A stretch of 64,000 nt of DNA from Lachnospiraceae bacterium (GTDB lineage Bacteria > Bacillota > Clostridia > Lachnospirales > Lachnospiraceae): assembly GCA_022767285.1 (NCBI GenBank), contig JALENY010000001.1:124001-188000 (forward strand), read 5' to 3'. The position numbers and the translations under genes are program-made. The notes under the pieces were generated by a model that worked only from the letters and a program-made list of their open reading frames with translations, had not been told where the DNA came from and ran no database searches. The stretch's first letter is position 1; each line of letters begins with the position of its first letter. Shown here piece after piece: positions 25,117-34,045 of the stretch.

Positions 25117-27561
25117 TTAGATGCGCTTCAATGAAAAATCCTGGCTGTCCAGCGTTAAATTCGGATTATAGAACGGATCACCATCCCGAAGGATATCCGG
25201 CCATCGTTTCTCAAAAGTTGCAATCTCCCGGTTAAAGCGCGCCACTTTTTCCGGGGTATCTTCCAGACCTCTGGATTTGGATTCGTAATGATACAGTTCC
25301 GCATAGGGATTGTATACGATCAGATAGCCTGCCTTGCGGAGCTTCATGCAGAAATCAATATCATTGAAAGCCACCTGAAGTTCCTCGCTTAAGCCGCCCA
25401 CCTCGTCAAATGCTTTCCGTTTTACCATCATGCAGGCAGCCGTGACCGCGCTGTAATCCTGGGCACAGATGATCCGATGGCAATACCCGGTGACGCCTCT
25501 TTTCTGCTGTACAAAGGCATGTCCCGCTATACCGCCGAACCCGATAACAACACCTGCATGCTGAATAGTATCATCCTCATAATACAGACGGGCTCCAACC
25601 GCACCCACATCACTGCGGGTACAGTATCCCAACAGTTCTTCCAGACAGTCATCGTTGATGATCTCTGTATCATTGTTCAGCAGCAGGAGGTATTCCCCTT
25701 TTGCATACTTTGCTCCGAAATTGTTGATGGCAGAATAATTGAAAATGCCGTCCCAGTATACCACATGAACTTTTGGATTTGCGGCTTCCAGTTCTTTGTA
25801 ATATGCAAATGTTTCCGGCTGATCACTGTTATTTTCTACAATGATAAATTCATAGTTCCGGTATGTAGAGCGTGCTTCAATGGCATCTACACATCGTTTC
25901 AGATCATCAATGTGATCTTTATTGGGGATAATAATGGAAATCAGAGGATCACAGTCCCGCAGGAATTTTGTCCGGTACAGGCCAAGATACTCCCCTTTGC
26001 TGACTTCTGCCCTAACCCCGATCCGGTCATAGTGATCCTGAATAGCTCTCTGTCCCGCATCAAATGCATATAATTTGCTCTCCGGATTTTCCGCGGTAGA
26101 ATCTTCATGGCTGCGCCAGTGATACAGAATCTTCGGAATGTGGCAAATTTTTTCTGCTCCTGCTTCCTCCACACAGCGGAAGATAAAATCATAGTCCTGC
26201 GCTCCATCATACTCGCTGCGCAGCATGCCAACCTTTTCCACGATTTCTCTGCTCGCCACAAACAGATGGCAGATATAATTTACCGTACACAGCAGATCAA
26301 TGTTAAAATCCGGTTTAAAGTGGGGCTGGAAAAATTTATTTCCATCCATGGACATTTTATCCTCATCGGAATAGATTACCTGCACCTCAGGATGCTCGTT
26401 CCATGCTTTCACACACTCGAAAAGTGCATTTGGTGTCAGTTCATCATCATGATCCGCAAAGGCGATAAGATCACCGGTGGCGATCTCAATGGCTGCATTG
26501 GTATTTTCGGAAATCTGAAGGGCTTCGCTGTGTGAAACCACTCTGATCCGTTCATCCTTTTCCGCCTGCTTTTTCAGAAGGTCTGCGATAGGCGAGTCAG
26601 CTCCGCTTCCGTCAGAGAGACAAAGCTCCCAGTTCGTGTATGTCTGCTCCTGAACAGATGCAATAAGACGAAGCAGATATTTTTCCGGTGTTTTGTACAG
26701 GGGCACCACAATGGATATTTTGGGTTTTTTCTCAAATTCTGTATTTTTCTGCTTTTCCAGCTCTTTTTTCGACGGCAAATGCTTCAGAATCCATTTTTCA
26801 TAGGGAATTGCCTTCGTGGAGGCTGATGTTGCTTTTGCAATGATTTTTCTTGCAAACGCAGCCACTCCCTGTGTTTTCAGATAACGCATTCCCTTATCTG
26901 TATATTTGCCGAGCTTTTTTCTCAAAATTACAGTTTTCCTGAGATGAATCACATGAACGGATTTTTTCTCGCCTGCATAGAACACCAGATAGAGCACTTT
27001 GCCGGACACCTGAGGTACCTCAATGAAAAATCCGCTCTTATCTTTATTCTCTATTTCATGAAACAGCTGATTCACGTCCACTCGGTCTGTCCGAAGGATG
27101 TCGCAGGAAATGGGCTGCTTTTTCTCATCAAACAGCCGGATCCGAACCGGTTTCTTTGCAATGGCCCAGCCGCGAATTTTCAGATGGCCCTGATGAACCA
27201 GTTCTTCCTCAATGAAAAACTGCGGTTTTCCCATGCGTTTTTCCAGTTCCTTTGCAGGGACAGAGAACCAGCAGATCTTTTTCTCTGAAGTATCGGCATA
27301 AACCGTAAGTTTTTTATATTGTTCCAAAGACTCAGGCAGCTGAATCGAAGCGGTAATCCGCTCTCCCCGTTCCAGATCCATATCCTTGAAGCGCTCCATG
27401 GCGCTAACCACATCCTGCTGTTCAATTGTTACTTCAAGTTCTTTCTTATCCAGAAACACCTGCATTTTTGCATCTTTCTGCCAGGTTCCCTGAAGAATAT
27501 AGCACCTTGGATCTACCAGGTGAAATCGGTCCCGGGTAACTTCAAATATTTCCTTCGCCAT
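25117..27561 (-). CDS. Large two-domain GT2 glycosyltransferase with an N-terminal beta-rich domain
   Basis: An 814-residue glycosyltransferase. The first 220 residues form a beta-rich, non-catalytic region of two similar segments (about 1-110 and 110-215), of unknown role. Two family 2 domains follow, about 275-500 (FADHDDELTPN, FKPDFNIDLL) and 530-790 (LLLNNDTEI, VAFNDIDFC). Its C-terminal half is a clear paralogue of the 605-residue protein at 14445-16262. Similar proteins occur in rhamnan loci of lactobacilli and clostridia. ATG at 27561 has AGAGGA upstream. The coiled-coil gene ends 19 bases before it and rfbD follows after 13 bases, so it sits in a tightly packed operon. Confidence 0.87.
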   Translation of the reverse strand: MAKEIFEVTRDRFHLVDPRCYILQGTWQKDAKMQVFLDKKELEVTIEQQDVVSAMERFKDMDLERGERITASIQLPESLEQYKKLTVYADTSEKKICWFSVPAKELEKRMGKPQFFIEEELVHQGHLKIRGWAIAKKPVRIRLFDEKKQPISCDILRTDRVDVNQLFHEIENKDKSGFFIEVPQVSGKVLYLVFYAGEKKSVHVIHLRKTVILRKKLGKYTDKGMRYLKTQGVAAFARKIIAKATSASTKAIPYEKWILKHLPSKKELEKQKNTEFEKKPKISIVVPLYKTPEKYLLRLIASVQEQTYTNWELCLSDGSGADSPIADLLKKQAEKDERIRVVSHSEALQISENTNAAIEIATGDLIAFADHDDELTPNALFECVKAWNEHPEVQVIYSDEDKMSMDGNKFFQPHFKPDFNIDLLCTVNYICHLFVASREIVEKVGMLRSEYDGAQDYDFIFRCVEEAGAEKICHIPKILYHWRSHEDSTAENPESKLYAFDAGQRAIQDHYDRIGVRAEVSKGEYLGLYRTKFLRDCDPLISIIIPNKDHIDDLKRCVDAIEARSTYRNYEFIIVENNSDQPETFAYYKELEAANPKVHVVYWDGIFNYSAINNFGAKYAKGEYLLLLNNDTEIINDDCLEELLGYCTRSDVGAVGARLYYEDDTIQHAGVVIGFGGIAGHAFVQQKRGVTGYCHRIICAQDYSAVTAACMMVKRKAFDEVGGLSEELQVAFNDIDFCMKLRKAGYLIVYNPYAELYHYESKSRGLEDTPEKVARFNREIATFEKRWPDILRDGDPFYNPNLTLDSQDFSLKRI

Positions 27562-27580
27562 TTTTTTCCTCTTTCCTCAC

Positions 27581-27904
27581 CTACTGCTTTTTGCCAAATA
27601 CATGTTTTACCTTGTTAGCCGCTTTCCAGGTCTTGGAATTCACCACTGTCTCGTAAGCTTCCCGCCACACTCCTGTCTGGCGCTCCTGCTCCTTAAGCAG
27701 GTCTTTCAGAATATCCTGCTGTTCTTTTTCCTTTTCCAGTTCTTTTTCCAACTTCTGGATCTTTCCGGCCATCAGCGCATTGGCCTGGCTGGCATCCCGC
27801 CAGCTCTTTTCCGCAAAGTCCAGTGTCTCATTGACTTTTTTCAGTTCTTCCAGACACTGCTCCAAACTTTTTATTTCTATATCATTCCGTTCTTTTTCTT
27901 TCAT
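27581..27904 (-). CDS. Small coiled-coil protein resembling a detached glycosyltransferase tail
   Basis: A 107-residue protein with no catalytic domain. Residues about 10-85 are charged and predicted to form a long coiled coil (many Glu, Lys and Leu in heptad-like spacing). The C-terminus reads NSKTWKAANKVKHVFGKKQ, a basic amphipathic motif of the type found at the end of many polysaccharide glycosyltransferases; the GT2 at 40784-42001 ends QTKTWKLRKLIKH after its own coiled coil. ATG at 27904 has AGGAG seven bases away, the site overlapping the stop of the RgpF gene. I infer a scaffold or membrane-tethering role for the glycan enzymes. Confidence 0.75.
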   Translation of the reverse strand: MKEKERNDIEIKSLEQCLEELKKVNETLDFAEKSWRDASQANALMAGKIQKLEKELEKEKEQQDILKDLLKEQERQTGVWREAYETVVNSKTWKAANKVKHVFGKKQ

Positions 27905-27908
27905 AAAA

Positions 27909-29681
27909 TTACTCCTGACTGCTGTCCTTTTCAATCCACTCTTCGCCCGCCGTCAAATCATCCGTCAAAAGGCGGTGCCGCACGATCACATGGTAGCTGG
28001 GACCATATTTTCGGAAAAGCTGCCGGTTATTCTCACGAAGCATGTAATCCTGATTTGTGATCGGAACCGAAGTGTACCGGTCGCTGTATGCGATTCCCGT
28101 ATAGAACTTAAGATGCTGTAGCACCAGCGGAAGCACCATAAGCGCCAGTTCCTCATCCAGGCCTTCCATATAAGCCGGGAGTTCGGACATCAGAGTTCCA
28201 CGGATCCAGAAACTGCCGCCGAAAGGCATCAGCGGATTTTCTTCCTGATTTACGTTGACCGTAACAGCTTTGCCGTCCAGGTATTCTTTTACCTCCAGGA
28301 ATCTGCCGCACCAGTTGCTCTGGGTTTTTGCAAACAGGCTGCCATGGCGCGGAATCGGCGGAATACACATACCCATCCTCGGATTCTTTTCAAAAAACTG
28401 CAAAAGATTGCCGCAAATATTCCGGTTTCCATACAGATTGTCCCAGTCACCTTTCTGCCAGGAAATCTCATTGCTGTAAGGCTGCTTCTTATTAAAATCA
28501 CGCAATCGGGCCACACCCACGTAATCGTAGGAACAGTCTTTCAGATCTTTGGCTGCCGCAAGAAGCGTCTCTGTATAAGACTCTGTCTCTAACGGATAAA
28601 TCTTTATGTTTCCTTTTTCTTCCCACATTTTACTGATTTCTGTACAGTTTTCTTTCTTCCCATACAGGTGAACGTCTGCCCACTCCGGCATAGAAGCCAG
28701 ATACCTGCGGTAAAAGAACGGGTGCTTTGCATCGTCCGCAATAAGGACGACAGCAACCTTTTTATTCCAGGCAAAATCCGTGTGGTATGATTCCAGCATA
28801 TAGTTCAAATGCAGGCTGCGGTGAATGGCCGTAAGGTTTTCCAGACGCAGTATGTTGTCCCAGATCAGATTCAGATCATAGAGATCATGCTCCATGAGAT
28901 AGTCATAGGCTTCTGTGGTCGCCTCCCCGCAGGTGTTTAGAAGAAAGTCGTCATAACTGGTAAAAAATGACCTTCTCTTGATCACCGGGCAGCGACGATT
29001 CTCAATGGCATCCCGGGCAGCGAACATAACCGGATAGTAAAATACTCCTTCCAGATCGGAGGTATCCATATACACATCCCAGGTAAAACCAAGATCCGAA
29101 AATACTTTTGTGAAAATTGCCTCATAAGTACAGATGGCTTCTGTATAATTTGCCGGGTTTTTTCGATTTATCATAAAATCCCGGTACTGATAACTCATAA
29201 AGAGAGATCTTCGAACCACAATCAGGTGAGACTGCAGATGTTCCGGCAGATATCCGTAGGGAATCTGCCCGAAAGGATCCGGCTCGACTTTGTGATGTTT
29301 TGTCACGCCCCAGAAATCCACATCTTTTTCCGCCATTGCATCAAACATTTCAGAAAACGGATACAGAGGACCGAAAAAGGTATAATTCATCATGACGATC
29401 TCATCGTATTGTTCCAGCTGCTTCCATCCAAGGTAAAAGAGGCCTTCACGGTATCCGCCCAGGTCAAAACCGACATTCGCCCTGCACAGGACTTCATCCG
29501 AGCAGTCCTGCAGTTTCTTCAGGCTTTTCCGCTCAATATATCCGTTGCAGACAACCAGCAGATAATCGACGCTCTTTTTCAGATCATTCAGCATGTAAGA
29601 AATATAGTCGTCAACAATTCCCTGCTTATCAAAGTAGAGAAACAATCCACAACGTTTTACATTACCCTTTTCCAACTTCAT
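27909..29681 (-). CDS. RgpF-family rhamnan synthesis protein
   Basis: A 590-residue protein of the rhamnan synthesis F family (RgpF), needed for rhamnose-glucose or group-carbohydrate polysaccharides in streptococci. The N-terminus KRCGLFLYFDKQGIVDDYI is typical, followed by ANVGFDLGGYREGL and MNYTFFGPLYPF. The second half carries another family block (KKVAVVLIADDAKHPFFYRRYLA) and a conserved MCIPPIPRHG segment. There is no signal peptide or clear membrane helix. The start ATG at 29681 has AGGAG eleven bases upstream. The upstream gene is a paralogue with the same N-terminal motif. RgpF members are believed to be glucosyl- or rhamnosyltransferases; the exact reaction is open here. Confidence 0.85.
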   Translation of the reverse strand: MKLEKGNVKRCGLFLYFDKQGIVDDYISYMLNDLKKSVDYLLVVCNGYIERKSLKKLQDCSDEVLCRANVGFDLGGYREGLFYLGWKQLEQYDEIVMMNYTFFGPLYPFSEMFDAMAEKDVDFWGVTKHHKVEPDPFGQIPYGYLPEHLQSHLIVVRRSLFMSYQYRDFMINRKNPANYTEAICTYEAIFTKVFSDLGFTWDVYMDTSDLEGVFYYPVMFAARDAIENRRCPVIKRRSFFTSYDDFLLNTCGEATTEAYDYLMEHDLYDLNLIWDNILRLENLTAIHRSLHLNYMLESYHTDFAWNKKVAVVLIADDAKHPFFYRRYLASMPEWADVHLYGKKENCTEISKMWEEKGNIKIYPLETESYTETLLAAAKDLKDCSYDYVGVARLRDFNKKQPYSNEISWQKGDWDNLYGNRNICGNLLQFFEKNPRMGMCIPPIPRHGSLFAKTQSNWCGRFLEVKEYLDGKAVTVNVNQEENPLMPFGGSFWIRGTLMSELPAYMEGLDEELALMVLPLVLQHLKFYTGIAYSDRYTSVPITNQDYMLRENNRQLFRKYGPSYHVIVRHRLLTDDLTAGEEWIEKDSSQE

Positions 29682-29687
29682 TCTTAT

Positions 29688-31409
29688 TTATTCTCCTACT
29701 TTTATCCCTTCCGGACTGAGCTTAGATACTTCCCCAACCAGTTCCCGGAAAGATAAGTCATCGCCAAATTTCTTCATTTCCGCTTTCACAAATTCACGGT
29801 TCAAAAATTCCCAGTTGTCCAGCTCAATTCTGGCAAAAGAATCCGCCATGACCCAGGCGGGATAGTATCCTTCCCATTGTGAGCAGAATGGATATAGCCG
29901 CTCGATCGCGTGCAGAAGGGTCGCATCATCATCGATGGGTTCTTCCGGATAATCTTCGTACTCCCAGTCATAATCAAAAATTGCTTTCAGTGCCTGAGGC
30001 CGGAACCAGAACATGGCTCCCAAAGATGCCGCCGGTTCTTTTTCTTCCGTAATATCCACATGGATTCCCAGTTTCTGTGCCCATTCCTGAGTAAGAGGAA
30101 AATTTTCGCCCCACTCACCCTTTCCTGTGATGGGATAATACGGACCGTGATTCGGAATGGGAGGCTCCAGCATGCCGAGCAGAGGTTCCTCCTCAAAGGT
30201 CGCGATAATATTTTCTACATAAGTTTTATTTTTCAGCATGTTTTCAAAACATTTATAAGCCCAGGATGCACCCAAAGACATAGGGGTTACCTGAGTAACT
30301 TTTTTGTCATGCATTTTGCAGACCAGATCATAATTGAAAACAACATCCTTCACCGCTGTCAGAAAGGCTCCCACATCCCGTCCCCGGTTTCCGATCACAC
30401 GGATTTCCGTTTTATACGGGAAATTCTGAAATACCTGCTCCACATTTTTCTTCTTTTGCTCCGTAGGCACGGTAATAAACACATCGGTGCCTTCCGGCAT
30501 ATTTTCTGCATAGGCCCGGCACATTTCAGCCTGATCTTCATAATAAATATGCATGGTAAGAGCAATCTTTTTTATGGTATTCTTTCTTTTTTTCGGAAAT
30601 CTGGCAGAAAGAACATAATTCAGCTGCATCCGTTTTTTGATATCTGCCATATTGCAGGTGCGGAGCAGATTCTTCCAAATGAGCGTAACATCATAGTCCA
30701 GCTCCCCTTCCATATAATCCAGCACGTCCCGGGCCGAATCACCGCTGCTGACAGCGAGCACATCGCCGTAATCCACACGGAAGATATCTTTTCTGATGAT
30801 CGGACACTTTTCTTCCTCCACCAGATACCGCGGAAAATCCCGGAATGGGTCATCCGTATATCCCGCAAACGCTTTCACCGAAATGTATTCGCCAAAAGCA
30901 AATCCCTGCTTTTTCAAATATTCCTGCAGTGTGCTGCAGACGGATTCATCCTGGATCCGATCACCGGACAGAACCGCCTTCTCAAAAACAGATTTCCGAA
31001 GCACCAGAAAAGATGGCGTACCTGCATCCAGCACACTCCAGAAGTCCACATCCCGGTCTGCCATGGTTCCAAACATCCCGGTCAAAGGGTACACCGGTCC
31101 GTAAAAGGCATCCTCACACAGAATAACCTCGTCATAGGTTTTCAGTTTTTCCGAGCCAACATTTTTCACGGTTTTGAGAAACAGCGCAGTCATATCTTCC
31201 TGCTGACTCTGATACACCACCTGATCCGAAACGGCTTCCAGCCTTTCCAGATCTCCGTGCCCAATCCGACCACAGACAACCACCTGCAGACAGCTGCTCA
31301 CATTTTTTAACGCTTTTAAAAACGTAATAACATATTCGTCTGCGATTCCGTCCTTATCGTAAAACCGGTAAACCGAATATCTTTTTACATTTTCCTTTCC
31401 AATTTTCAT
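29688..31409 (-). CDS. RgpF-family rhamnan synthesis protein, diverged paralogue
   Basis: A 573-residue second RgpF-like protein. It keeps the N-terminal pattern KRYSVYRFYDKDGIADEYV and the block with EDAFYGPVYPLTGMF, but lacks the GFDLGGY motif of its neighbour; the matching region is shorter and more divergent. The C-terminal half is the more family-typical part, with IRVIGNRGRDVGAFL, MLEPPIPNHGPYYPI and AASLGAMFWFRPQAL. This suggests the N-terminal half is losing or changing function while the C-terminal domain is kept. It starts with ATG at 31409 after a GGAGAAA site, and ends six bases before the next gene. The epimerase gene rfbC lies 28 bases upstream. Confidence 0.82.
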   Translation of the reverse strand: MKIGKENVKRYSVYRFYDKDGIADEYVITFLKALKNVSSCLQVVVCGRIGHGDLERLEAVSDQVVYQSQQEDMTALFLKTVKNVGSEKLKTYDEVILCEDAFYGPVYPLTGMFGTMADRDVDFWSVLDAGTPSFLVLRKSVFEKAVLSGDRIQDESVCSTLQEYLKKQGFAFGEYISVKAFAGYTDDPFRDFPRYLVEEEKCPIIRKDIFRVDYGDVLAVSSGDSARDVLDYMEGELDYDVTLIWKNLLRTCNMADIKKRMQLNYVLSARFPKKRKNTIKKIALTMHIYYEDQAEMCRAYAENMPEGTDVFITVPTEQKKKNVEQVFQNFPYKTEIRVIGNRGRDVGAFLTAVKDVVFNYDLVCKMHDKKVTQVTPMSLGASWAYKCFENMLKNKTYVENIIATFEEEPLLGMLEPPIPNHGPYYPITGKGEWGENFPLTQEWAQKLGIHVDITEEKEPAASLGAMFWFRPQALKAIFDYDWEYEDYPEEPIDDDATLLHAIERLYPFCSQWEGYYPAWVMADSFARIELDNWEFLNREFVKAEMKKFGDDLSFRELVGEVSKLSPEGIKVGE

Positions 31410-31436
31410 ATCAAACTTTCTCCGGTCATGTTCAGA

Positions 31437-32006
31437 CTATTTACTCTGTTTCTTATATTCTTCCAGGCCGGCCCATTTCTGGTCTTTCTCCGAGATGGTC
31501 AGGTCCGCTTCGGTCATTCCTTCCGGCATGGGCCACTGCACACCGATCGCCTCATCTTTCCAAAGGAGACCGCCCTCATCGTTTGGATGATAGAAATCCG
31601 TACACTTATAAGCAAATTCTGCATGGTCGGACAATACTACAAAGCCATGGGCAAAGTTTTTCGGAATAAAGAACTGTTTTTTGTTCTCGGCAGACAAAAG
31701 TACCCCATACCACTTTCCGAATGTGGGAGAACCTTCTCTTAAGTCAACCGCAACATCAAATACTTCCCCACTGACCACACGAACCAGTTTATCCTGAGGA
31801 AAATTGATCTGAAAATGCAGTCCCCGCAGAACGCCTTTTTTTGAACTGGACTGATTATCCTGAACAAATACCTGATCAATTCCAGCCGCTTTATAGTCAT
31901 TGTAATTATAAGTTTCCATAAAATATCCGCGCTCGTCCCCAAAGACAGTCGGTGTAATTACTTTCAAACCTTCGATTTCACATGTCTCTACTGTTATCTT
32001 TCCCAT
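31437..32006 (-). CDS. rfbC: dTDP-4-dehydrorhamnose 3,5-epimerase
   Basis: Converts dTDP-4-dehydro-6-deoxy-D-glucose to dTDP-4-dehydro-L-rhamnose; a cupin-fold enzyme of 189 residues, the usual size. The catalytic His lies in VLRGLHFQ (near 62), the opening segment GYFMETYN is typical, and the VDLREGSPTFGKW, PKNFAHGFVVLSD and YKCTDFYHP segments follow in family order. ATG at 32006 has an AGAGGA site upstream; a longer frame (to 32108) overlaps the epimerase gene and has no support. Rhamnose genes lie on both sides. Confidence 0.95.
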   Translation of the reverse strand: MGKITVETCEIEGLKVITPTVFGDERGYFMETYNYNDYKAAGIDQVFVQDNQSSSKKGVLRGLHFQINFPQDKLVRVVSGEVFDVAVDLREGSPTFGKWYGVLLSAENKKQFFIPKNFAHGFVVLSDHAEFAYKCTDFYHPNDEGGLLWKDEAIGVQWPMPEGMTEADLTISEKDQKWAGLEEYKKQSK

Positions 32007-32019
32007 TTTTCTATCCTCT

Positions 32020-32853
32020 CTATGATCGCTGTGCCAATATTTTCTGAATTTTCTCCGGATTTCCCCAGATGCCCGGCGAATCATACTCCCGATCCGGAAA
32101 TGCGCCATATTCTAATCGGATATCCAGCTGATTTTCCTTAATAAAGCTTTCTACCTGTTCTGCCAGAGATACCGGTTTTCCGGTACAGCAGTTGATTTCT
32201 CCGTCCACTTCGGTCTGCTCTGCCACAGAAACAATCTGCCGCGCCAGCTCCTCAATTCGGATAAAATCATACAGATTTTTTCCGGTAGTGAAGGGAAATG
32301 TCTTTTTTCCATCCATGGATGCCTTCAGGATTTTTGCAAAGATCGAATTATTTTTCAGGTCATCGCCCATAATGTAGTATCCGCGGATCCACTGCAGGCA
32401 TACTCCGTATTTTGCCGCTTCTTCTTTCATGATCTGTCTCAGAGTGTTCTTTGCAATGCCGTACAGAGACAGGGGATTGGTGGGTGTATTCTCATCAATT
32501 GCCCCTTCCCAGTAACCGATTTCATGCATACTGCCCATCACAAGAAGCTGCTTCAGGCCGCCTTCCATCATATGTTTGAGAAACAGGTAATGAGCCGGCA
32601 GTTCAAGAATATGGCTGTCCGCATTGTGCACAAATCCATTTCTCCACGCCAGATGAATACACACATCCGGTTCCATCATTTCTTTGTAGATCGTCTCACT
32701 TCCGGAAAACAGTTCTGCCTTTACCGGAATGGCGCGCTCATCAATATTTGAAAAATTCACATCTGCCGCGTATACTTCATGGCCACGGGACAACAGTTCA
32801 GCCACCACATGGGAACCGATGTATCCGTTTGCACCTGTCACTAAAACTTTCAT
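32020..32853 (-). CDS. NAD-dependent epimerase/dehydratase family protein in the rhamnose operon
   Basis: A 277-residue short-chain dehydrogenase of the extended sugar-nucleotide type. The NAD(P)-binding GANGYIGSHV lies at the N-terminus, VMGSMHEIGYWEG replaces the usual SSxxVYG segment near 105, and the catalytic YGIAK is near 135. It is shorter than GalE or RfbB (about 330-350). It lies between rfbA and rfbC, so a nucleotide-linked deoxysugar is a likely substrate, perhaps for epimerisation or reduction to a second deoxysugar. ATG at 32853 has AAAGG eight bases upstream; an in-frame GTG at 32862 is less well placed. The precise reaction is not known. Confidence 0.8.
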   Translation of the reverse strand: MKVLVTGANGYIGSHVVAELLSRGHEVYAADVNFSNIDERAIPVKAELFSGSETIYKEMMEPDVCIHLAWRNGFVHNADSHILELPAHYLFLKHMMEGGLKQLLVMGSMHEIGYWEGAIDENTPTNPLSLYGIAKNTLRQIMKEEAAKYGVCLQWIRGYYIMGDDLKNNSIFAKILKASMDGKKTFPFTTGKNLYDFIRIEELARQIVSVAEQTEVDGEINCCTGKPVSLAEQVESFIKENQLDIRLEYGAFPDREYDSPGIWGNPEKIQKILAQRS

Positions 32854-32874
32854 ATAATTCACCTTTCTATGCTC

Positions 32875-33744
<870 letters not shown>

Positions 33745-33851
33745 TTGTAGACCTCCATCTCTATTCTCAATTGTTTTCCTTCGGAACACACCAATTAGCA
33801 ATACCCCAAATAAGTATTGCCAAAAGATTCCGTATCCGTTTTATCTAAGAT

Positions 33852-33880
33852 ATTATAGCATTAACCTCGCATAATCGCAA
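33852..33880 (-). promoter_or_regulatory. Promoter of the long rhamnan operon (rfbA)
   Basis: -35 TTGCGA (33875-33880), 17-base spacer, perfect -10 TATAAT (33852-33857). Transcription should start near 33845, giving a leader of about 100 bases that includes the hairpin at 33798-33820. Confidence 0.7.
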
Positions 33881-33968
33881 CCTTGAATCCGGTTAGGTTA
33901 AATTACGGTAAAATTTTGTAAATGATTGCAGTATAATACCGCCCAATATGTGATGCAAACATACAAAT

Positions 33969-33993
33969 TCGGAGGGCATTTTAAGCCCTCCGA
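33969..33993 (-). terminator. Terminator of the SLH gene cluster
   Basis: An exact 9-base GC-rich inverted repeat (33969-33977 and 33985-33993) with a 7-base A/T loop, about 50 bases past the stop of the CAP-SLH gene. The trailing T run on the minus strand is short (AATTTG), so efficiency may be moderate. Confidence 0.7.
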
Positions 33994-34045
33994 GCGCAGA
34001 TCTGACAATATTTCATTTTTCGTATTTAATTTAAAGCAGTTTCTT

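Larger units (their letters stand above)
33745..34045. other. Intergenic region between the CAP-SLH gene and rfbA
   Basis: These 301 bases hold no gene on either strand. They contain the terminator of the SLH cluster (33969-33993), the rfbA promoter (33852-33880), and in the rfbA leader a 7-base inverted repeat with a 9-base loop (33798-33820, GCAATAC/GTATTGC) that would form a small hairpin in the transcript. I see nothing else. Confidence 0.7.

Noticed and set aside
29910-31310. A 466-codon open frame on the plus strand
   Set aside because: It lies wholly opposite an RgpF-like gene with clear family motifs, has no ribosome site or recognisable domain, and is rich in Cys, His and Phe as expected for a shadow frame.
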